This document shows positions 1 through 13,400 of a stretch of DNA of 64,000 bases, one piece after another. This DNA comes from Ciona intestinalis (lineage: Eukaryota > Chordata > Ascidiacea > Phlebobranchia > Cionidae). The first letter of the stretch is position 1, and every line of letters starts with the position of its first letter. Position numbers and translations under genes: made by a program. Location: contig NW_004190496.2 of assembly GCF_000224145.3 (NCBI RefSeq), forward strand, positions 248,001 to 312,000, read 5' to 3'. A model generated the notes under the pieces. That model was not told the DNA's origin and did no database searches. It saw only the letters and a list, made by a program, of their open reading frames with translations.

Positions 1-354
1 ATGTTTGTATAAAAAATAATAGACAGAAAGTAGCGCTTAGTATATATCATTGATAACTGTTTGAATTTTGTGATTATCTGTAGAAAAATGTTTGTCAGAC
101 ACAACGTGACAATGATGAACAGAATGTAATCAATGCACAGCTTGTATCATATCATTAATGATTGGCTGATAAGTGACAGTTGATGGTACATTTGCCAATA
201 AGGCTAGACAGTGGACACTGCTTCTACTGCGAGCAGATGTGTCCTTGGGCAAGAGATTTATGAGAATGTCCAACCCAGTGGTTTCTTTTTGGCTTGTCTT
301 AAATGTTAACCACAAATAAAAAAATTTAAACAATCCACAAAGTTGCAAATGTTA

Positions 355-537
355 TAATACGGTTGGGTAAGATGGTTCATGATTTCATTTTATTTTCTCG
401 TCCCATTTGGTAGTAAATAAAAAATAATAACAGAACGAAATAACACATCAGTAAAGTCTAGTTATTTTATCAATACACACTTACAAAATATGTAACTTAT
501 GTGCTAACGGTTTCCCATCTTACCCCACAGTACTATA
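355..537. mobile_element. MITE, GGGTAAGATGG type
   Basis: Inverted ends GGTTGGGTAAGATGG and CCCATCTTACCCCACAGTAC next to TATA; about 185 bp, past OATP copy 1 exon 8. Confidence 0.75.
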
Positions 538-569
538 CATAATTAATTCCATACATTCATCAATGTCAC

Positions 570-3500
570 CTTGCTTTGATTGACAGTTTGTCTATTCGTG
601 CAGCCAGCATGACAGCCAGAGAAATAATTCTTTCCGTCGCTTCCACAAACTGGGGAAAAGAATTCTTGCGAACACGAACAGTTTGAATTACATTCAGAGT
701 TCAAATCCAGTGAAAAACTTTCGTGAGATTCATTTCCGGAATAACTGCATAAAGTATTGCTATATGTAAATGTGAAATTGAAACAATTTCCCTATAAAAC
801 AGTAAGTGATTTTACAGTACTTACTAAAGTCTTTTATATACACATTCATATATTTCAATAAAAGTTTCAATAGAAATAAAATAATAACAAAATAGTATAG
901 TAAAATAAAATGGTAATAATATAGTCAAATTTTCCTTTAAGAAAGTACAACATTTTGTATGTTTATCAATCTCGATACAATAGTTTTTATTCAAATATGA
1001 ATGTATTACAATATACAAGCCTGTAATAAATCCTATGAGCAAGTATTTATTTTGTTCAGTCCTAAATTAATCTTTTATATTTACAATTTCACATTGTTAA
1101 AATTGGTGCACCTTACACAACAGGTCACAGCATACAGTGTTTACCCTTGTAAGGTGCATGCGAAAAGTTGATAATGGTGCTATAGTGAACGTCAATTAAA
1201 AGTCAGTCAGTCGTTACATGCTTGGTAAAGTTAATGAATGTTTACATAAATTCATTATTATTACCTGTATGGTATGAGAACTCCAGTGGTTTGAACACTT
1301 TCGCAATGCATCAAGACGCCTGGGCTTAGAGCAGTCACAAAAAAAGCTGTTGCTGCGCAAAATTTTATAATAGCTGGAGTTTTCCATTGGAAACGCTTGA
1401 CGAGAAAACCTCCAATTAGGTGTCCGAATACACCGGCAGGGACAAGAATTACGCCTGAAATAAAACAAAACTTTTATTATATATGCAAGTTAAAGTGCTA
1501 ATAATTAATTACTATAGGAAAGATATGGGCGCCAAACCTGGGGTGGCAGGGTAAGCAGGCAAACACTGGAACTTCTTGCGTTGCATTAATCAGTAAAAAA
1601 TATAAATGATTAAGTTAGATTTGTTTTATAGGAATGCAAGTCTAACCACCCCCACCTCCCCTGCATTTTAAAATGTTTAGCGCCTATGATGAGATATATA
1701 TATTTTGAATAAAGAGCATTTATTTAAAATTTGATCCTCACTGTTATTTCGTTTGAAGTCATTTAACCAGATGCAGTATAGTGTGGGTAACGGGTAAGAT
1801 GAATACCGTTAGTATTAGTACACGACACCCCAATCTTTTTAGTGATTTAAACAATATATTTCTGTAAATATTGATAAACCATCTTACCCCAACCTACTTT
1901 AATAAAAAAATGTCCCATCTTTACCCAATTAAAAAATATAGACATTTCTACCTGAAAACAATGCTGATCGGCTCGCAGTAATGTTAAACTGATTCTCAAT
2001 AACTTTGGCGAGAAACGCGGACACCCCGTTGATAATCAGCATTTGGCTGCATCCGCCAAGTGTCAGTAGAGTATAGGTCGGATTTCGAAGCAGCAAAAAC
2101 AAAGCTTTGTGAAAATTCCGGACTTTTTCTTTGAAACAAACGTTCTGGTTGATGTCTTTTGCATAAACTGACCGATGGACCTCCGATTTACGGTTTAAGC
2201 GAAATTCCTCGGAACCTGAGAAAATAAAACACGGATTTTCTTGTCAGTTTCATTACAACGTAACAGTCTATACGTAATACGGCAAGATTGTCCTTTTTAA
2301 ATGGCGGGAAATGATGACGCAATTAGATAAATGGGTATTTTATAAACTTACCCTCACGACCCTATAAGAGCGTTGTTGTTAATTATTAGAAACACGATTA
2401 GTAAATATGGAATATTCTGTGATCGTGGTATATCAATCTTACCCCACAGTACTATATGTTACGTATACCTGGTATCGTTTTAGGGAATGTGCAAAATGGG
2501 ATAACCAGCAAGAAACACACACCAGCAATAGCGAGCGGGGCAATCCACCAAGCTCCCACCCAACGTGGATCAGATGGTGTTAGATTGACGCTGTTAAAGT
2601 GGGACGGTTTAATTATGCGTTTTGTATATATATTAGGGTAGGGGAAAATGGACACATTTTCATTCTCGCTCCATTTGGTTTTTCAAACACAACTTAAAGA
2701 ATTTTAAAACCGTATCCTCACGAGTGCTATAGACCGTTGTTAATTGTTTAAAACACGATCAGGATATCTGGCTATTAGATGCTAAAAGATGTCCCATCTT
2801 ACCCCACAGTGGTATATGTATTTTTGTTTTTTTAAGTTTAAAAAAAGAAAATCCTAAATAAAAATCTCCAAACATGTTACAAATTGAAACTGAGTTAAAA
2901 AAAATACTTAAGCGGTGACTCGTAAGCGGGCACGAGATTTATGAGATAAAATATCTGTGTTATAACGTCGTGTTTCAGCCACGTGAAAATATATTTAATA
3001 ACTCATTTGCTCATTAATTCATTCAGAACAATACCAGTAAACGTTAAGAGTAACTTCAAATACTTTTATTAAACAAAACAAACCCGTTATAAAATATGAA
3101 TTATCTTTTAGGGACATGTAGTACCGTGGGGTAAGATGGGACATCTTTGACACATAATATACGAATAACCTGATCGTGTTTAAAACAACGGTCTATGGGA
3201 GTCGTGAGGATACGTTTTTATAATTCTTTAAATGTTCTTCGATAACTATGAATGAGACAAGAAAATAATGAATGGGACAAATGGGACAAGAAAATGGAAT
3301 AAAGATGTCCCGTTTTCCCCATCCTACTTATATTTAGATTACATGCACGTGTGTGTTTCTCCTACTATTACATTACATTATACAGCTCACACTTTACCGC
3401 AGTGTCGTAACTCAATACACCACAAAAGAAAAGTTATCGCAGACGAGCGCATTATATAAACATACGATATATGATGTCATGGGACATCTACATCTCATCT

Positions 3501-5987
3501 ATTGTTCGTGCTGCATGAAACTTATACACACACACCTGTCTCTTGAAACTTGATCCACATCTACGTATACATCCAGGAATAAACCGCCGAGAACGAAACC
3601 CAATACCGGACCAACTATGCCAGCCGCATTTGCAATACCTGTGCAAATTTCAAAACATAAATACATGATGAATTTCAAAACTTAAAGGTGTTTTAACAGC
3701 TGTTGTTTTGTCGCTATATTCCGTCTTTTCGTTTAAAATATTTCTAAATCTTCGCTACCGTAACCGAATAGACAAATAAAAGTTATTATTATTGTTAAAA
3801 ACATAATACATACAATGGGCATGTGAATTTTGAAACAGCGCGAATTTGTTTATATAAACTCTGTCTGCTGTCAGATACAATAAATGAAAAACAGATTTTA
3901 CGACAAGATAAATTAACTCTAACGTTAATTACTTCTCTAAGATAAAAAACTAAAATGGATTAAGGCAAGGTTTTTTAAGATTTTTTTAATTTTTTTTTTT
4001 AAATATTTGTTTACTTTTGCAGAACCTGTTTAGTTTTAATAAAACCTATAAAATCATCATATAAAAAACTGTGTCTGTGCAACACAATACAAGTATAACA
4101 TCTTCTACGATAAGAAAATATGTTAACCGTTACGACACATGTTGTATTTTTAAACATTACTCGTAACTTTAACACGTAAGCTATTTCTGTCACATATAAA
4201 TGCAAAACAGTTCTTACGACAAGAATAAGTGTTGGCCATATTAAGGCATTCTAAACTATAGTCGTTGTTATGTCTTTACACGAACATAATCTTGTCGAAA
4301 AAGCTGTTTTGCATCTAGTTACTTTTAATAATTCGCACAACTTAATTAAAACTATATGTTTTGCATTATTTTACTTACCTAAATATACTGAAGCCGAATT
4401 CTTTGCTACGTTTCCCTCAATATATGCCAAGCCTAATGTATACAAGGGTGTACTTCCGCAGCCCAATAAAAGTTGTCCCGCAAGTAATACGTACATGAAC
4501 TTTTTGAGTTCATTATTTGGCTCCAAGGTGCAATCTAGCTGACTTGTTGAGTTACAAATCACTGAAAAAAATGGCGAAAGTTGGTTTTGATTTACGCGAT
4601 GTGTGTTTGTTTCACCACTGATAGATAATAAACGACACGAATCTCGAAGATCTGTACCACGAATATACTTTTAAGATCAATCTTCATTAATACATTGACA
4701 AAGCGACCTTTAATTTCTGACCAAAAACAAACAAAATGCGTGATTTATATTGATGGTAAGGTCGCTTTGTTTATAATTATGAACCTTTGTCCACACAGGC
4801 CTTTTTATAAACTTTGTTTAAACATTAGCGCAAAGTATCCGAATGTTTATGTTAGGTTGGGGTAAGATGGCGCATCGTTTTAATCTCTTTTAGCTTCGTG
4901 TTTAGTAATAAACTAGGAATTATTACCGCATGTTCATAAAAAGATCGTTGTTATTTGTTCAAAACACTTATATGAAGTAGGGTATTAAGTGCTAAACGGC
5001 ATCCATCTTACCCCATTTATTACTATATCTTATTTTAAAAGAAGTACACAATAAAGAAATAGCACTTACCGGACGGTAATTCGTCCCCGTAGTCATACAA
5101 TGGTGAAATGAAATGTGGTAAAGCGTACACGAGTGACCCCAGCCCAAAAATCGCGCTTCCAATTCCTACTATTCTCGGTCTATTTGCGGTTGCTCCGAAA
5201 TAGGTCACAAAAACGGTAACCACGCAGAAAGATATGTCAAAGCATATCACAATCAATGCTGACTCGGCACTGTCCAGTGAAAATCGTGTTTCCAGCGTAC
5301 TCACGTTAATATTCGTTATCCCGGCAGAAACTACAGCTGTAAAAGAATGCACTTATTATTGCGTGGGAAAGTGGTGTGCAGAACTTGCTCGTAAACAATG
5401 GCTTAGACTCATAGTCAACGTGTAATTAGGCTCTGTTGTTTTTGAACTGATGCCTTTTACAGATTATTCTGTGACCGAGCGCAGAATTATCTGTTTCAAC
5501 ATCAAATTAAGTATATCCATTTGCAATGTAATTATTTGATAGCATCGCTCTGACGCAATGGCAATATGAATCACGTTGTTGCCTATACTCATATATATCA
5601 ACTATAATGTCAAGGTGTTTGCTTTGTTTTATGTTGCAATTGATTGACTGCAGTCAAAGGACAATTCTCACGACCGAAATAAACGTGTTTCTGTCAGCGT
5701 AATTCATCTTGGCAGGGTGCTGCGTCCTAGCAATAAAATGCACATAAGAGGAAACGCAGTTCAAGCCCTAGCAATGAGAAAAATGTACAAAAATGCTGCG
5801 GGCACATAGCTTTCTAGGAAGCCACAAACAGGACTATTTTTATTTAAACCTATTAAAGAATGTAATGTAAACACCTACTTGATGCGATGGCCAAAAGGCA
5901 ATGAACCACAAGATACCATCTAACTTTGTTGCAACACGTCGTCGCTGTTGGTTTCGTCTCAACTTCTGTAGAGCTACATTCTCTCAT
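570..5987 (-). CDS. SLCO/OATP organic anion transporter, copy 1 (3' end outside window)
   Basis: Multi-pass plasma-membrane carrier of the SLCO/OATP family, which moves bile salts, steroid conjugates and other organic anions. Exons (high to low): 5879-5987, 5070-5336, 4379-4561, 3536-3638, 2469-2590, 1952-2215, 1265-1454, 570-759. Every junction has GT/AG and a matching phase, giving 476 codons so far. The start ATG at 5985-5987 opens a 36-codon exon (MRECSSTEVETKP...CCNK) found by comparison with copy 3; open reading continues upstream of it, so an earlier start is possible. Exon 2 holds the first helices (STLETRFSLDSAESALIV, then RPRIVGIGSAIFGLG). Exon 5 has the OATP signature DPRWVGAWW. 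Exon 8 starts the cysteine-rich Kazal-like loop (CNSNCSCSQEFFSPVCGSDG); its true acceptor is the inner AG at 760-761, which keeps frame. The last three exons expected from copies 2 and 3 must lie left of base 1. The reading frame looks intact. Confidence 0.9.
1527..1687. mobile_element. Short inverted-repeat element, GGCGCYAAAC termini
   Basis: Starts GGGCGCCAAACCTGGGGTGG and ends TAAAATGTTTAGCGCC, imperfect inverted termini; lies in OATP copy 1 intron 6. A related copy is at 26998-27155. Non-autonomous DNA element is the likeliest reading. Confidence 0.55.
2628..2815. mobile_element. MITE, mixed type
   Basis: Ends TAGGGTAGGGGAAAATGG and CCCATCTTACCCCACAGTGG; in OATP copy 1 intron 4. A degenerate relative abuts exon 5 at about 2340-2457. 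Confidence 0.75.
3118..3333. mobile_element. MITE, GGGTAAGATGG type
   Basis: Begins GTACCGTGGGGTAAGATGGG and ends TCCCGTTTTCCCCATCCTAC; OATP copy 1 intron 4. Confidence 0.75.
4853..5028. mobile_element. MITE, GGGTAAGATGG type
   Basis: Begins GTTGGGGTAAGATGGCG and ends CATCTTACCCCATTTATTAC; OATP copy 1 intron 2. Confidence 0.75.
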
Positions 5988-7828
5988 CTTTGTTGTGATG
6001 CGTACAAAACTGACTACTTGTTTTCTACCTGCGTGACCCTTAAATTGTTGACGCGTCTGCCTGTCTTGCTACGGAAAAAAGAGTATCGCGCTGAAGTATG
6101 TCGCCTACACGCACAGGCAAGCAAACGAGAGACAGCACGTCGCGGCGTTTCGTGAACTGTTTGCTGGGCGCCGGGTATTTCTTGCACGCACAATATAATA
6201 ATGTCGCATGCATCGGAAGCAATATGTAATTAGATGTGTCATTCCGACGTTTGCACCCCAGCGGTTTGAGGTCGAATTTAGAACCTAATCCCTTTCCTGA
6301 ATAACTGTTGTTTCTACATTTTCAATCCATAACCAGACATCTTACAAGATTTATTTTTATATAGCCTAGCCTACTTTTCATTTTACTTAAATTCTAGTTT
6401 TTCTTTTTTTTATTGGGTAATATATTTTAAACAGTTTCTGTGCACGTGCACAGTCAGGTTAATACTGGTGGTACAAATTCATGCTATGCTATATATGTTT
6501 TAAGCCAAAGTGAGATTTTAAGCGGAATTCATGCAACGTATAGAAACGCCCACAGTGGTTCGTGACTGCTGTTAGCAAAATGCATAATTAACTTTCACGA
6601 AGCGTTACATATAAGCGGGCATGCCTCAATCACGGTATAGTTGGTAGTTTAAGTACATATCTGTCTGATTTACTTTGAAATATTTTAAGCAATATCCGCG
6701 GTCTGCTGCTCTGCTGCTAAACGTGTAAATTTATAACTCAATTTTCGTTTATGCTAAACTGATTTGAGAATAAGAATATACTAAATGCATTAAGTTTATA
6801 TAATGTTATTACATTGGTGCCAGTAATAGGCCTTGGTATAGTTACTGTATGGCATAGATTTTAAAACCAAACCGTGCCCCTTTTTTGTGAATATTATGCT
6901 TGAAGCAGTTTCGTAGCCTATATGCAGATAAAGTTTCAATATTTTCGAAGCAAAAACGATTAAACTGGTTTATATATTTAAATTAAGCATTAAACTAGGT
7001 TGTGAAAAATGATATCAAACATATTTTCGTACACTGGTATTCTATATGTCCTCACATTTCACAAAAACTTATTTGAGAAATTTTTTCTATACAACTCTTT
7101 ACTTCCCCGTGCGGATATAAATTTTAAATTTAAAGTAAACTTTAACAAAGCTGTAATTTGACTACTGCATAATAAATTACATTTAAACAAGGATTTAATA
7201 ACTTTGAAACAAAATATATTACCGAACGTATTCGCTTCGAGAAATCTTAAAACATTTAACGCGGGTTTTAAATGTAAACCACCAAAATTTGCGGATTAGA
7301 TACAACTGTGAAGGTTTTCTTAATAGAAAACACTTTCTTTGGTATATAGGTCTTCTAAATATAATACGTACCTTTACCTTTGTTCAATTATTTATCGGGA
7401 TTCCCACCCTAAATAACGGATCCTAACATTTCTATACTTATTGTATAATATTTTAAAGATTGGCAGGTTTTGCTAAAATCAACCTTTTCAGTGACGTCAT
7501 AGTTAAGTATGTGACGTCAGAGCAAGAATAATACCATGATATCTCCGAACACATTTTTGGCAAAGTAACTTTCATAAAAAATATTTATCTCTTCAAATAC
7601 GAGAGCAATTTTCGGACACAACGAAGAGCAGAACACAGATCATTATTTTTCTTAACGGTTTATTATACAATGAACAGCACCAAGTAAAACGTTAAAATTT
7701 AAATCTTTGTTTCGCTGTTACATATCTTTCTGAAAAATAAAAACAAGATTAAAATACCCTTATAAATTTATGTGGCTGGCGTTGGTGGAAAGCCACTACG
7801 GCACGACAAGCCCCCAGCCAATGGTAGT

Positions 7829-7853
7829 GGGTTTCTACTCTGGTGAGAAACCC
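7829..7853. other. Perfect 8-bp stem hairpin in structured GC-rich stretch
   Basis: GGGTTTCT pairs with AGAAACCC across a 9-base loop; just left, GTGGCT and AGCCAC form a second 6-bp stem (about 7770-7795). The surrounding 7770-7900 bases are unlike the AT-rich neighbours and lie near the assembly gap, so this may be the edge of an interspersed repeat. Confidence 0.4.
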
Positions 7854-8137
7854 TTGCGGGATGTTACTGTCCACGCAGGTTAAAGAAACCCCATAGACAA
7901 AAATAATACAACGAGAGCACATAGAAAATGTGCACAACAAGGAATACACCAACAAAAAGACAAAAATAATAGAACGAGTGCAGCGACATACATGTGCCAA
8001 ACACACAACAGCTCAATCATACAAAAAGGGGGCAAGGACAAAAAGTAATTAACGCGGACATAATCATTGAAACATCTACAAACAAAATATGGTTCAAATC
8101 CTGAAAGATAATCATCTGCAGTGTACACCATATTGAA

Positions 8138-8637
8138 NNNNNNNNNNNNNNNNNNNNNNNNNNNNNNNNNNNNNNNNNNNNNNNNNNNNNNNNNNNNNNN
8201 NNNNNNNNNNNNNNNNNNNNNNNNNNNNNNNNNNNNNNNNNNNNNNNNNNNNNNNNNNNNNNNNNNNNNNNNNNNNNNNNNNNNNNNNNNNNNNNNNNNN
8301 NNNNNNNNNNNNNNNNNNNNNNNNNNNNNNNNNNNNNNNNNNNNNNNNNNNNNNNNNNNNNNNNNNNNNNNNNNNNNNNNNNNNNNNNNNNNNNNNNNNN
8401 NNNNNNNNNNNNNNNNNNNNNNNNNNNNNNNNNNNNNNNNNNNNNNNNNNNNNNNNNNNNNNNNNNNNNNNNNNNNNNNNNNNNNNNNNNNNNNNNNNNN
8501 NNNNNNNNNNNNNNNNNNNNNNNNNNNNNNNNNNNNNNNNNNNNNNNNNNNNNNNNNNNNNNNNNNNNNNNNNNNNNNNNNNNNNNNNNNNNNNNNNNNN
8601 NNNNNNNNNNNNNNNNNNNNNNNNNNNNNNNNNNNNN
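8138..8637. other. Assembly gap (500 N)
   Basis: Exactly 500 unknown bases, a conventional placeholder, so the true size is unknown. It lies between OATP copies 1 and 2 next to a structured GC-richer stretch. Any open frame drawn across it is meaningless. Confidence 0.99.
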
Positions 8638-9159
8638 ATATTTCCTATAAACGCGTGAACTCATTTTTAACATTTAAAAACACTCCTACGGGTCGTTCGT
8701 TTTCGTTTATCTGCATGATCTAATAAACAATGATAATATAGTTAAACATGCAATACCTTGCGCTTTTCTTCGGCAGCTTTATTCGCGGACTTTTCTGCAA
8801 TAATAATAATGATTAAACTGCTGCTCACATTTTATTACGTCATAAGTACCTTCATTCTTGATTTACGTTATGGTCCGCTTGATCCTCTGTGACGTCACAC
8901 ACCATGTTCTGTAAAATGATTCCGGTTAAACTTGCCAGGTTGATACAAAAGTTTGTGACGAAACAATGAACTTACGAAGTGGGTTCTTCTGTTGCGTCAT
9001 CACCACTTCGTGACGTCACACCATCGAGGTTTCTAGAAAAGAGCTTATGTACGTAATAATGCCAATTGTGATTTATACTTTACCAATTCTTTGATCTTCT
9101 TGTTTCGCGCTTATAGCGCAAATATAATTAGAATATACAAGTAATGTGCCTTCAACGCG

Positions 9160-9173
9160 CATGGGGCCCCATG
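9160..9173. promoter_or_regulatory. 14-bp perfect palindrome CATGGGGCCCCATG in CpG-rich patch
   Basis: Lies in the most GC- and CpG-rich stretch of the intergenic region (about 9150-9380). Could be a dyad binding site or chance. Confidence 0.35.
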
Positions 9174-10247
9174 GAAAAACGTCGCGAAACAGAAGCGTAT
9201 ATAGAACAGGCGCGTGTTTTTCAGCTATAGCGTGGCGAAACGAGGTAGAATAAACGCGAGCGGTTGCGAACTAAAGGCTGAACGATTGTAATGGTTTGTT
9301 ACGTCACAGAACGAAGCGATTGTGGAACAACATATTGCGTGTGACGTCGCGAGTGACGTAATAAAGAGCCGTCGCGATCGTTTAAACAGATTGTGATAAA
9401 GAATAATTTAATATATTAAGTTTAATAAACTTGTAATAAACGCAAGGCACAACACTTGTAGCTATATTATTATTGTATTTAATGTAGTTATATTGCTGTA
9501 TAAAGGAATAATATACGTTACAGTGAATAGTATGTGTCATATTATAATACTAATGTAATAAAACAATACTTAACACAAGTCTTGCAAGAAATCTTCTTAA
9601 AACCTCCCAACTTGTAACCTGGTGTGGAACCAACTTCATCAAAATAAACTGAAACGCGGTAGCTTGTGGAAGAGACGTTTTATGCGCGGAGCAATCAAGG
9701 CGGGCGTAATCAGCTGGTGCGAGGCGACCGTCACGTGAACAATCTGACCAATCAGCTTCAAGGATGGTGCGGGCTCATTGTGACGTCAGTTCAACATTGT
9801 GACGTAATAAACTAAATTCACAACGATTCGAGATTTTGAACCATCAACCAGAATTGCAAATTTATTATAAAGTTGTACTTTAAACATTAATGCGCATTAT
9901 TGTTTCATCAGTCAATGTAAATTTAATAAATTAATGGTTGTGAAATCTGAAACTACTGTTAATATTACAGTAAAAAGTTCGTTTTAAAACGGGCGACTTG
10001 CAGGATTGTGGAATAACTGGTGTTTCCAATAACAATCCGCCATTGAATAGTACGTTCATGTTGACTACGGTCAATGCAGTGCAATTGTGATACAATTCTA
10101 CAATTGAATTTGTCTTGTTCTATCTTTTTTACCACGTATGATAAAATAAAATACAATATAATGTTGTCACAAAAAAAATAATAAAAATAATAATTGAAAT
10201 AAAATGAAACTTATGCAATTTAGCGGCACTTCGGGCAAACTATGTTA

Positions 10248-10423
10248 TAGTACTGTGGGGTAAGATGGATACCGTAAGCGCATAATATGCCACATTTCCT
10301 AATGGTTTACAACAATCGTGAGCGATAAGGCTACATAGTTCTCTAAACATACTTTCGTTGGTACCAAACGGGACAATAAAAGAGATAATAACACGGCCCA
10401 TCTTACCCCAACCTATTTATATA
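10248..10423. mobile_element. MITE, GGGTAAGATGG type
   Basis: Begins GTACTGTGGGGTAAGATGG and ends CATCTTACCCCAACC; ends within a few bases of the OATP copy 2 stop codon, so it probably lies in the 3' UTR. Confidence 0.8.
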
Positions 10424-10424
10424 T

Positions 10425-13400
10425 TCACGGATCATCATGTACAAAACCATGGTTAATATGAGCTGACATTGAAGGACGTCCATTACTTTGTGCAGCACAC
10501 CCGTTTACTAAAGGTAAATCGGACACCCGGTTTGTGTCAACTGTATGACCATTCAGGACCGGCAGTTTCTTTGTCGTTGGCGGCTTGTACACTAACAGTG
10601 AAAACCCGTAGAATGCCGCACTCACAAGATTACCAACGATAGCTGAAAAAATATTTTGTTTGGCATATGAGTTATTAGGATATGCCAGATATTGTATTCC
10701 TGGTTAAGATATTAAGCATTTTATCTAAACCACAAGATTACAATGCTCAAAAATATCACGGTTTTGTTTCACACAACTTGTACATAAATGCTTCCGAGTT
10801 ACCACATAGCAACTTTGTGGGTGATTATTTGTTCTATGATAGACAGTGACTGCTGGTTCAATTGCCGTTAAGTGTCTTGCCCAAGGATGCATGCCCACAA
10901 TGGTAGCAGCGACGAATGTCGAACCCATTACCTTTGGGTTTGCCACAGCGGCAAAACGTAACCGTAATAAAATAAATTAAAAATTACACTTACACAAAAC
11001 CATGAACGTTATAGCCATCCCCGCACTATCGTACACCCAGCATGACCCTCTGACATCCCCGCATGACTTCCGTTGCCATATTATGCAAGTAGAATCGATG
11101 AAGTTGCCGTACATTATCGGTCCAGGAATCGTACCTAATGCTCGCATAAACAACCATTCCAATCCGACGGCGAAAGAACGCATGGAAGGGGGGACGATTC
11201 TGGGAATAATTTTTTGTGAAACTTGGTCAATGCAAAAGCTGTATGTTGTATAATACTGTGGGGTAAGATAGATACCATTAGCATAAGATACCCCAAAACA
11301 ACTAAATAGGAATCTTTCGTAGTATGAATGGGGTAAGATGGATACCGTTAGCACATATTTAGTCCAGGATTCTTAATCGTATATCTAACAATTAACAACG
11401 CTCTTTTAGAGTCGTGCGGATACAGTTATATAACTGTTTCTTAATTCTTTGTTTTCTACCAAATGGGACGGTAAAAACCCTAAACCATCTTACCCCAACA
11501 TACTATATATATAGATATTACTTAAACATGTCGTATTTTACCTGAGTGTAACAACAGCTGCGGGTGTGTGGGATAAAAACACCAGCAACACCATTACAAA
11601 GGCCAAGCCAAGGAATGGAGCAAGTTTATTACAGGACGTTGGACATACACCATCTGTCAATGTGTTGTTCTCACCGATACAAGAGCAATTCGTGTACATC
11701 TGAAAGGTGTATGTATTTCTTTTTATAGTAGGGTGGGGAAAGATAAGACATTTTTAACTCTATTTTCTCGCCCCATTCATTTGTAAACCAAGAACATTCA
11801 AGGAATTATAAAACCGTATCCCCACGACTCCTATAGACCGATGTTAATTGTTTAAAATATCATCAGGATATTCAGATATAAAGCGATAAAGGTGTCCCAT
11901 CTTCCCCCACCATACTATATATAATGATGATGCAATAGGTAAAGTATAGTAAGACGTAAAAAGGCAGCGAAACCGTAAATAATTGCAACTTATTTTTTAT
12001 TTATCTTTGCTTGGCGGGGCAACAACAGTCGTAATACCACAGATGTATTGTTTCATACACTTTGTGCACGTTTATGAGTTACCATGTATATGTAGCTTTG
12101 TGGCTAAATGCGTTTTTTTAATAGTAAAACGCACTCAAAATTATTTTGTTAGTTTATACTTAAATACCTGAGTGAAGTTAGTTGTTCTTTCGTTTAAAAT
12201 GCAACCACCATGACAGGGCGAGAAATAGGTGACACCAGTACCAATGTCACACGCAGGGCTGTAAAACTCTGCTTGGCAGTTACACAACGAGTTACAACTT
12301 GAGTTTAAGTTTCTTGATTGCACTTGCCCGCCAGTAAGGCCGTCATAACTAAATGCATAGAACATGTGTGTTGTAAGTGTTATATTTATTGGTGCTTAGG
12401 CTATATTGTTCGCTACATTAATTAGTTTAAGCATTATTTTTACTACCAAATGGGACGATAAAATAGAACAAAAATATGGACTATGTCACTCTAACCCATA
12501 ATGGGACATAGTTCATAAAATGCAAAACAATGAACAATATATTTTTATAGATTTCATATGCTTATAAGAACTGCTATATACATACTGGTACGGCACAGTA
12601 GTTCCAGCTAATGGCATGTTATCACAACGTAGTAGAAGCAGCGGTGAAGCGCACGCTACAAGAAACGAAGATACGGCACATAACTTTAAAATAGCAGGAG
12701 TCTCCATCTTGAAACGAGTGATCAGACCACCGCCGGCTAAGTGACCAGCTACTGCCGCTGGTACCAAGATAGCACCTAATAAGTTCCATTCATAAAATAA
12801 GATAGATTTCATTTATCTTTTTGAAAAGGATAGCGAAGATCATGTTATTTTTACAAAGAAGTAAAAAGAATCAACAGCAAAACAACAGTTTTTAAAACAC
12901 GCTGTGAATAGAAAGTGTGGGAAAAAGTGTCGGTTATAAAAAGCGTGGCTGTTGCACCTAAAATTCATAACGTATGTGAAAACATGATTACTTAATATCG
13001 AATATAGTGTAAATAGGTTAAGAACCTAGAACTAAAACATGGACCATCTTAGCGTGATACAACAAATGTCGTTTGCTGAAACCCCGCATATTCGCCAAGA
13101 AAATTAAATATGACCTTTGTCGTTATAATCGGAAGTATAAATAAATTATGTTCTGTTGCAGCCTTTTCTCGTTAGTATATTTGGATAAGAGACTGAAGGT
13201 GCCATTTGGGCATTCAATATCTTATAGTAGGGTGGGGAAGACCGGAAATCTTTAGCACAGAATGGCTAAATACCCTGATCGTGTTTTAAACAATTAACAA
13301 TGAACTATAGGAGTCGCGTAGATAAGGTTTTATGATTCTTTGAATGTTATTTCTATACAACCAGACAGGTCGGGAAAATAGAATGAAAAGGTGTACCATC

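Larger units (their letters stand above)
7492..9788. promoter_or_regulatory. Cluster of CRE/ATF-type TGACGTCA palindromes
   Basis: Perfect TGACGTCA at 7492-7499, 7512-7519, 8890-8897, 9011-9018 and 9781-9788, plus near matches TGACGTCG at 9342-9349 and TGACGTAA near 9354 and 9800. This 8-mer is the CREB/ATF full site. One other copy was noticed in the window (21694-21701). Binding is inferred. Confidence 0.5.
5988..10424. other. Intergenic region with gap, between OATP copies 1 and 2
   Basis: About 4.4 kb upstream of the copy 1 start and downstream of the copy 2 stop. I found no spliceable coding exon on either strand. It contains the N gap, five perfect TGACGTCA sites, a CpG-rich patch near 9150-9380, a hairpin-bearing stretch near 7770-7900 and a MITE at 10248-10423. 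It would hold the copy 1 promoter. Confidence 0.6.

Noticed and set aside
753-793. Start of OATP copy 1 exon 8 at the outer acceptor (TATAG|GGAAATTG, near 783)
   Set aside because: That acceptor gives the wrong frame and an early stop; the inner AG at 760-761 restores the phase seen in copies 2 and 3.
5901-6155. Plus-strand 84-codon open frame
   Set aside because: Overlaps in antisense the first exon of OATP copy 1, which matches its paralogues.
8017-8723. Open frames of about 200 codons on both strands
   Set aside because: They run through the 500-N gap; the residues are unknown, so there is no evidence of coding.
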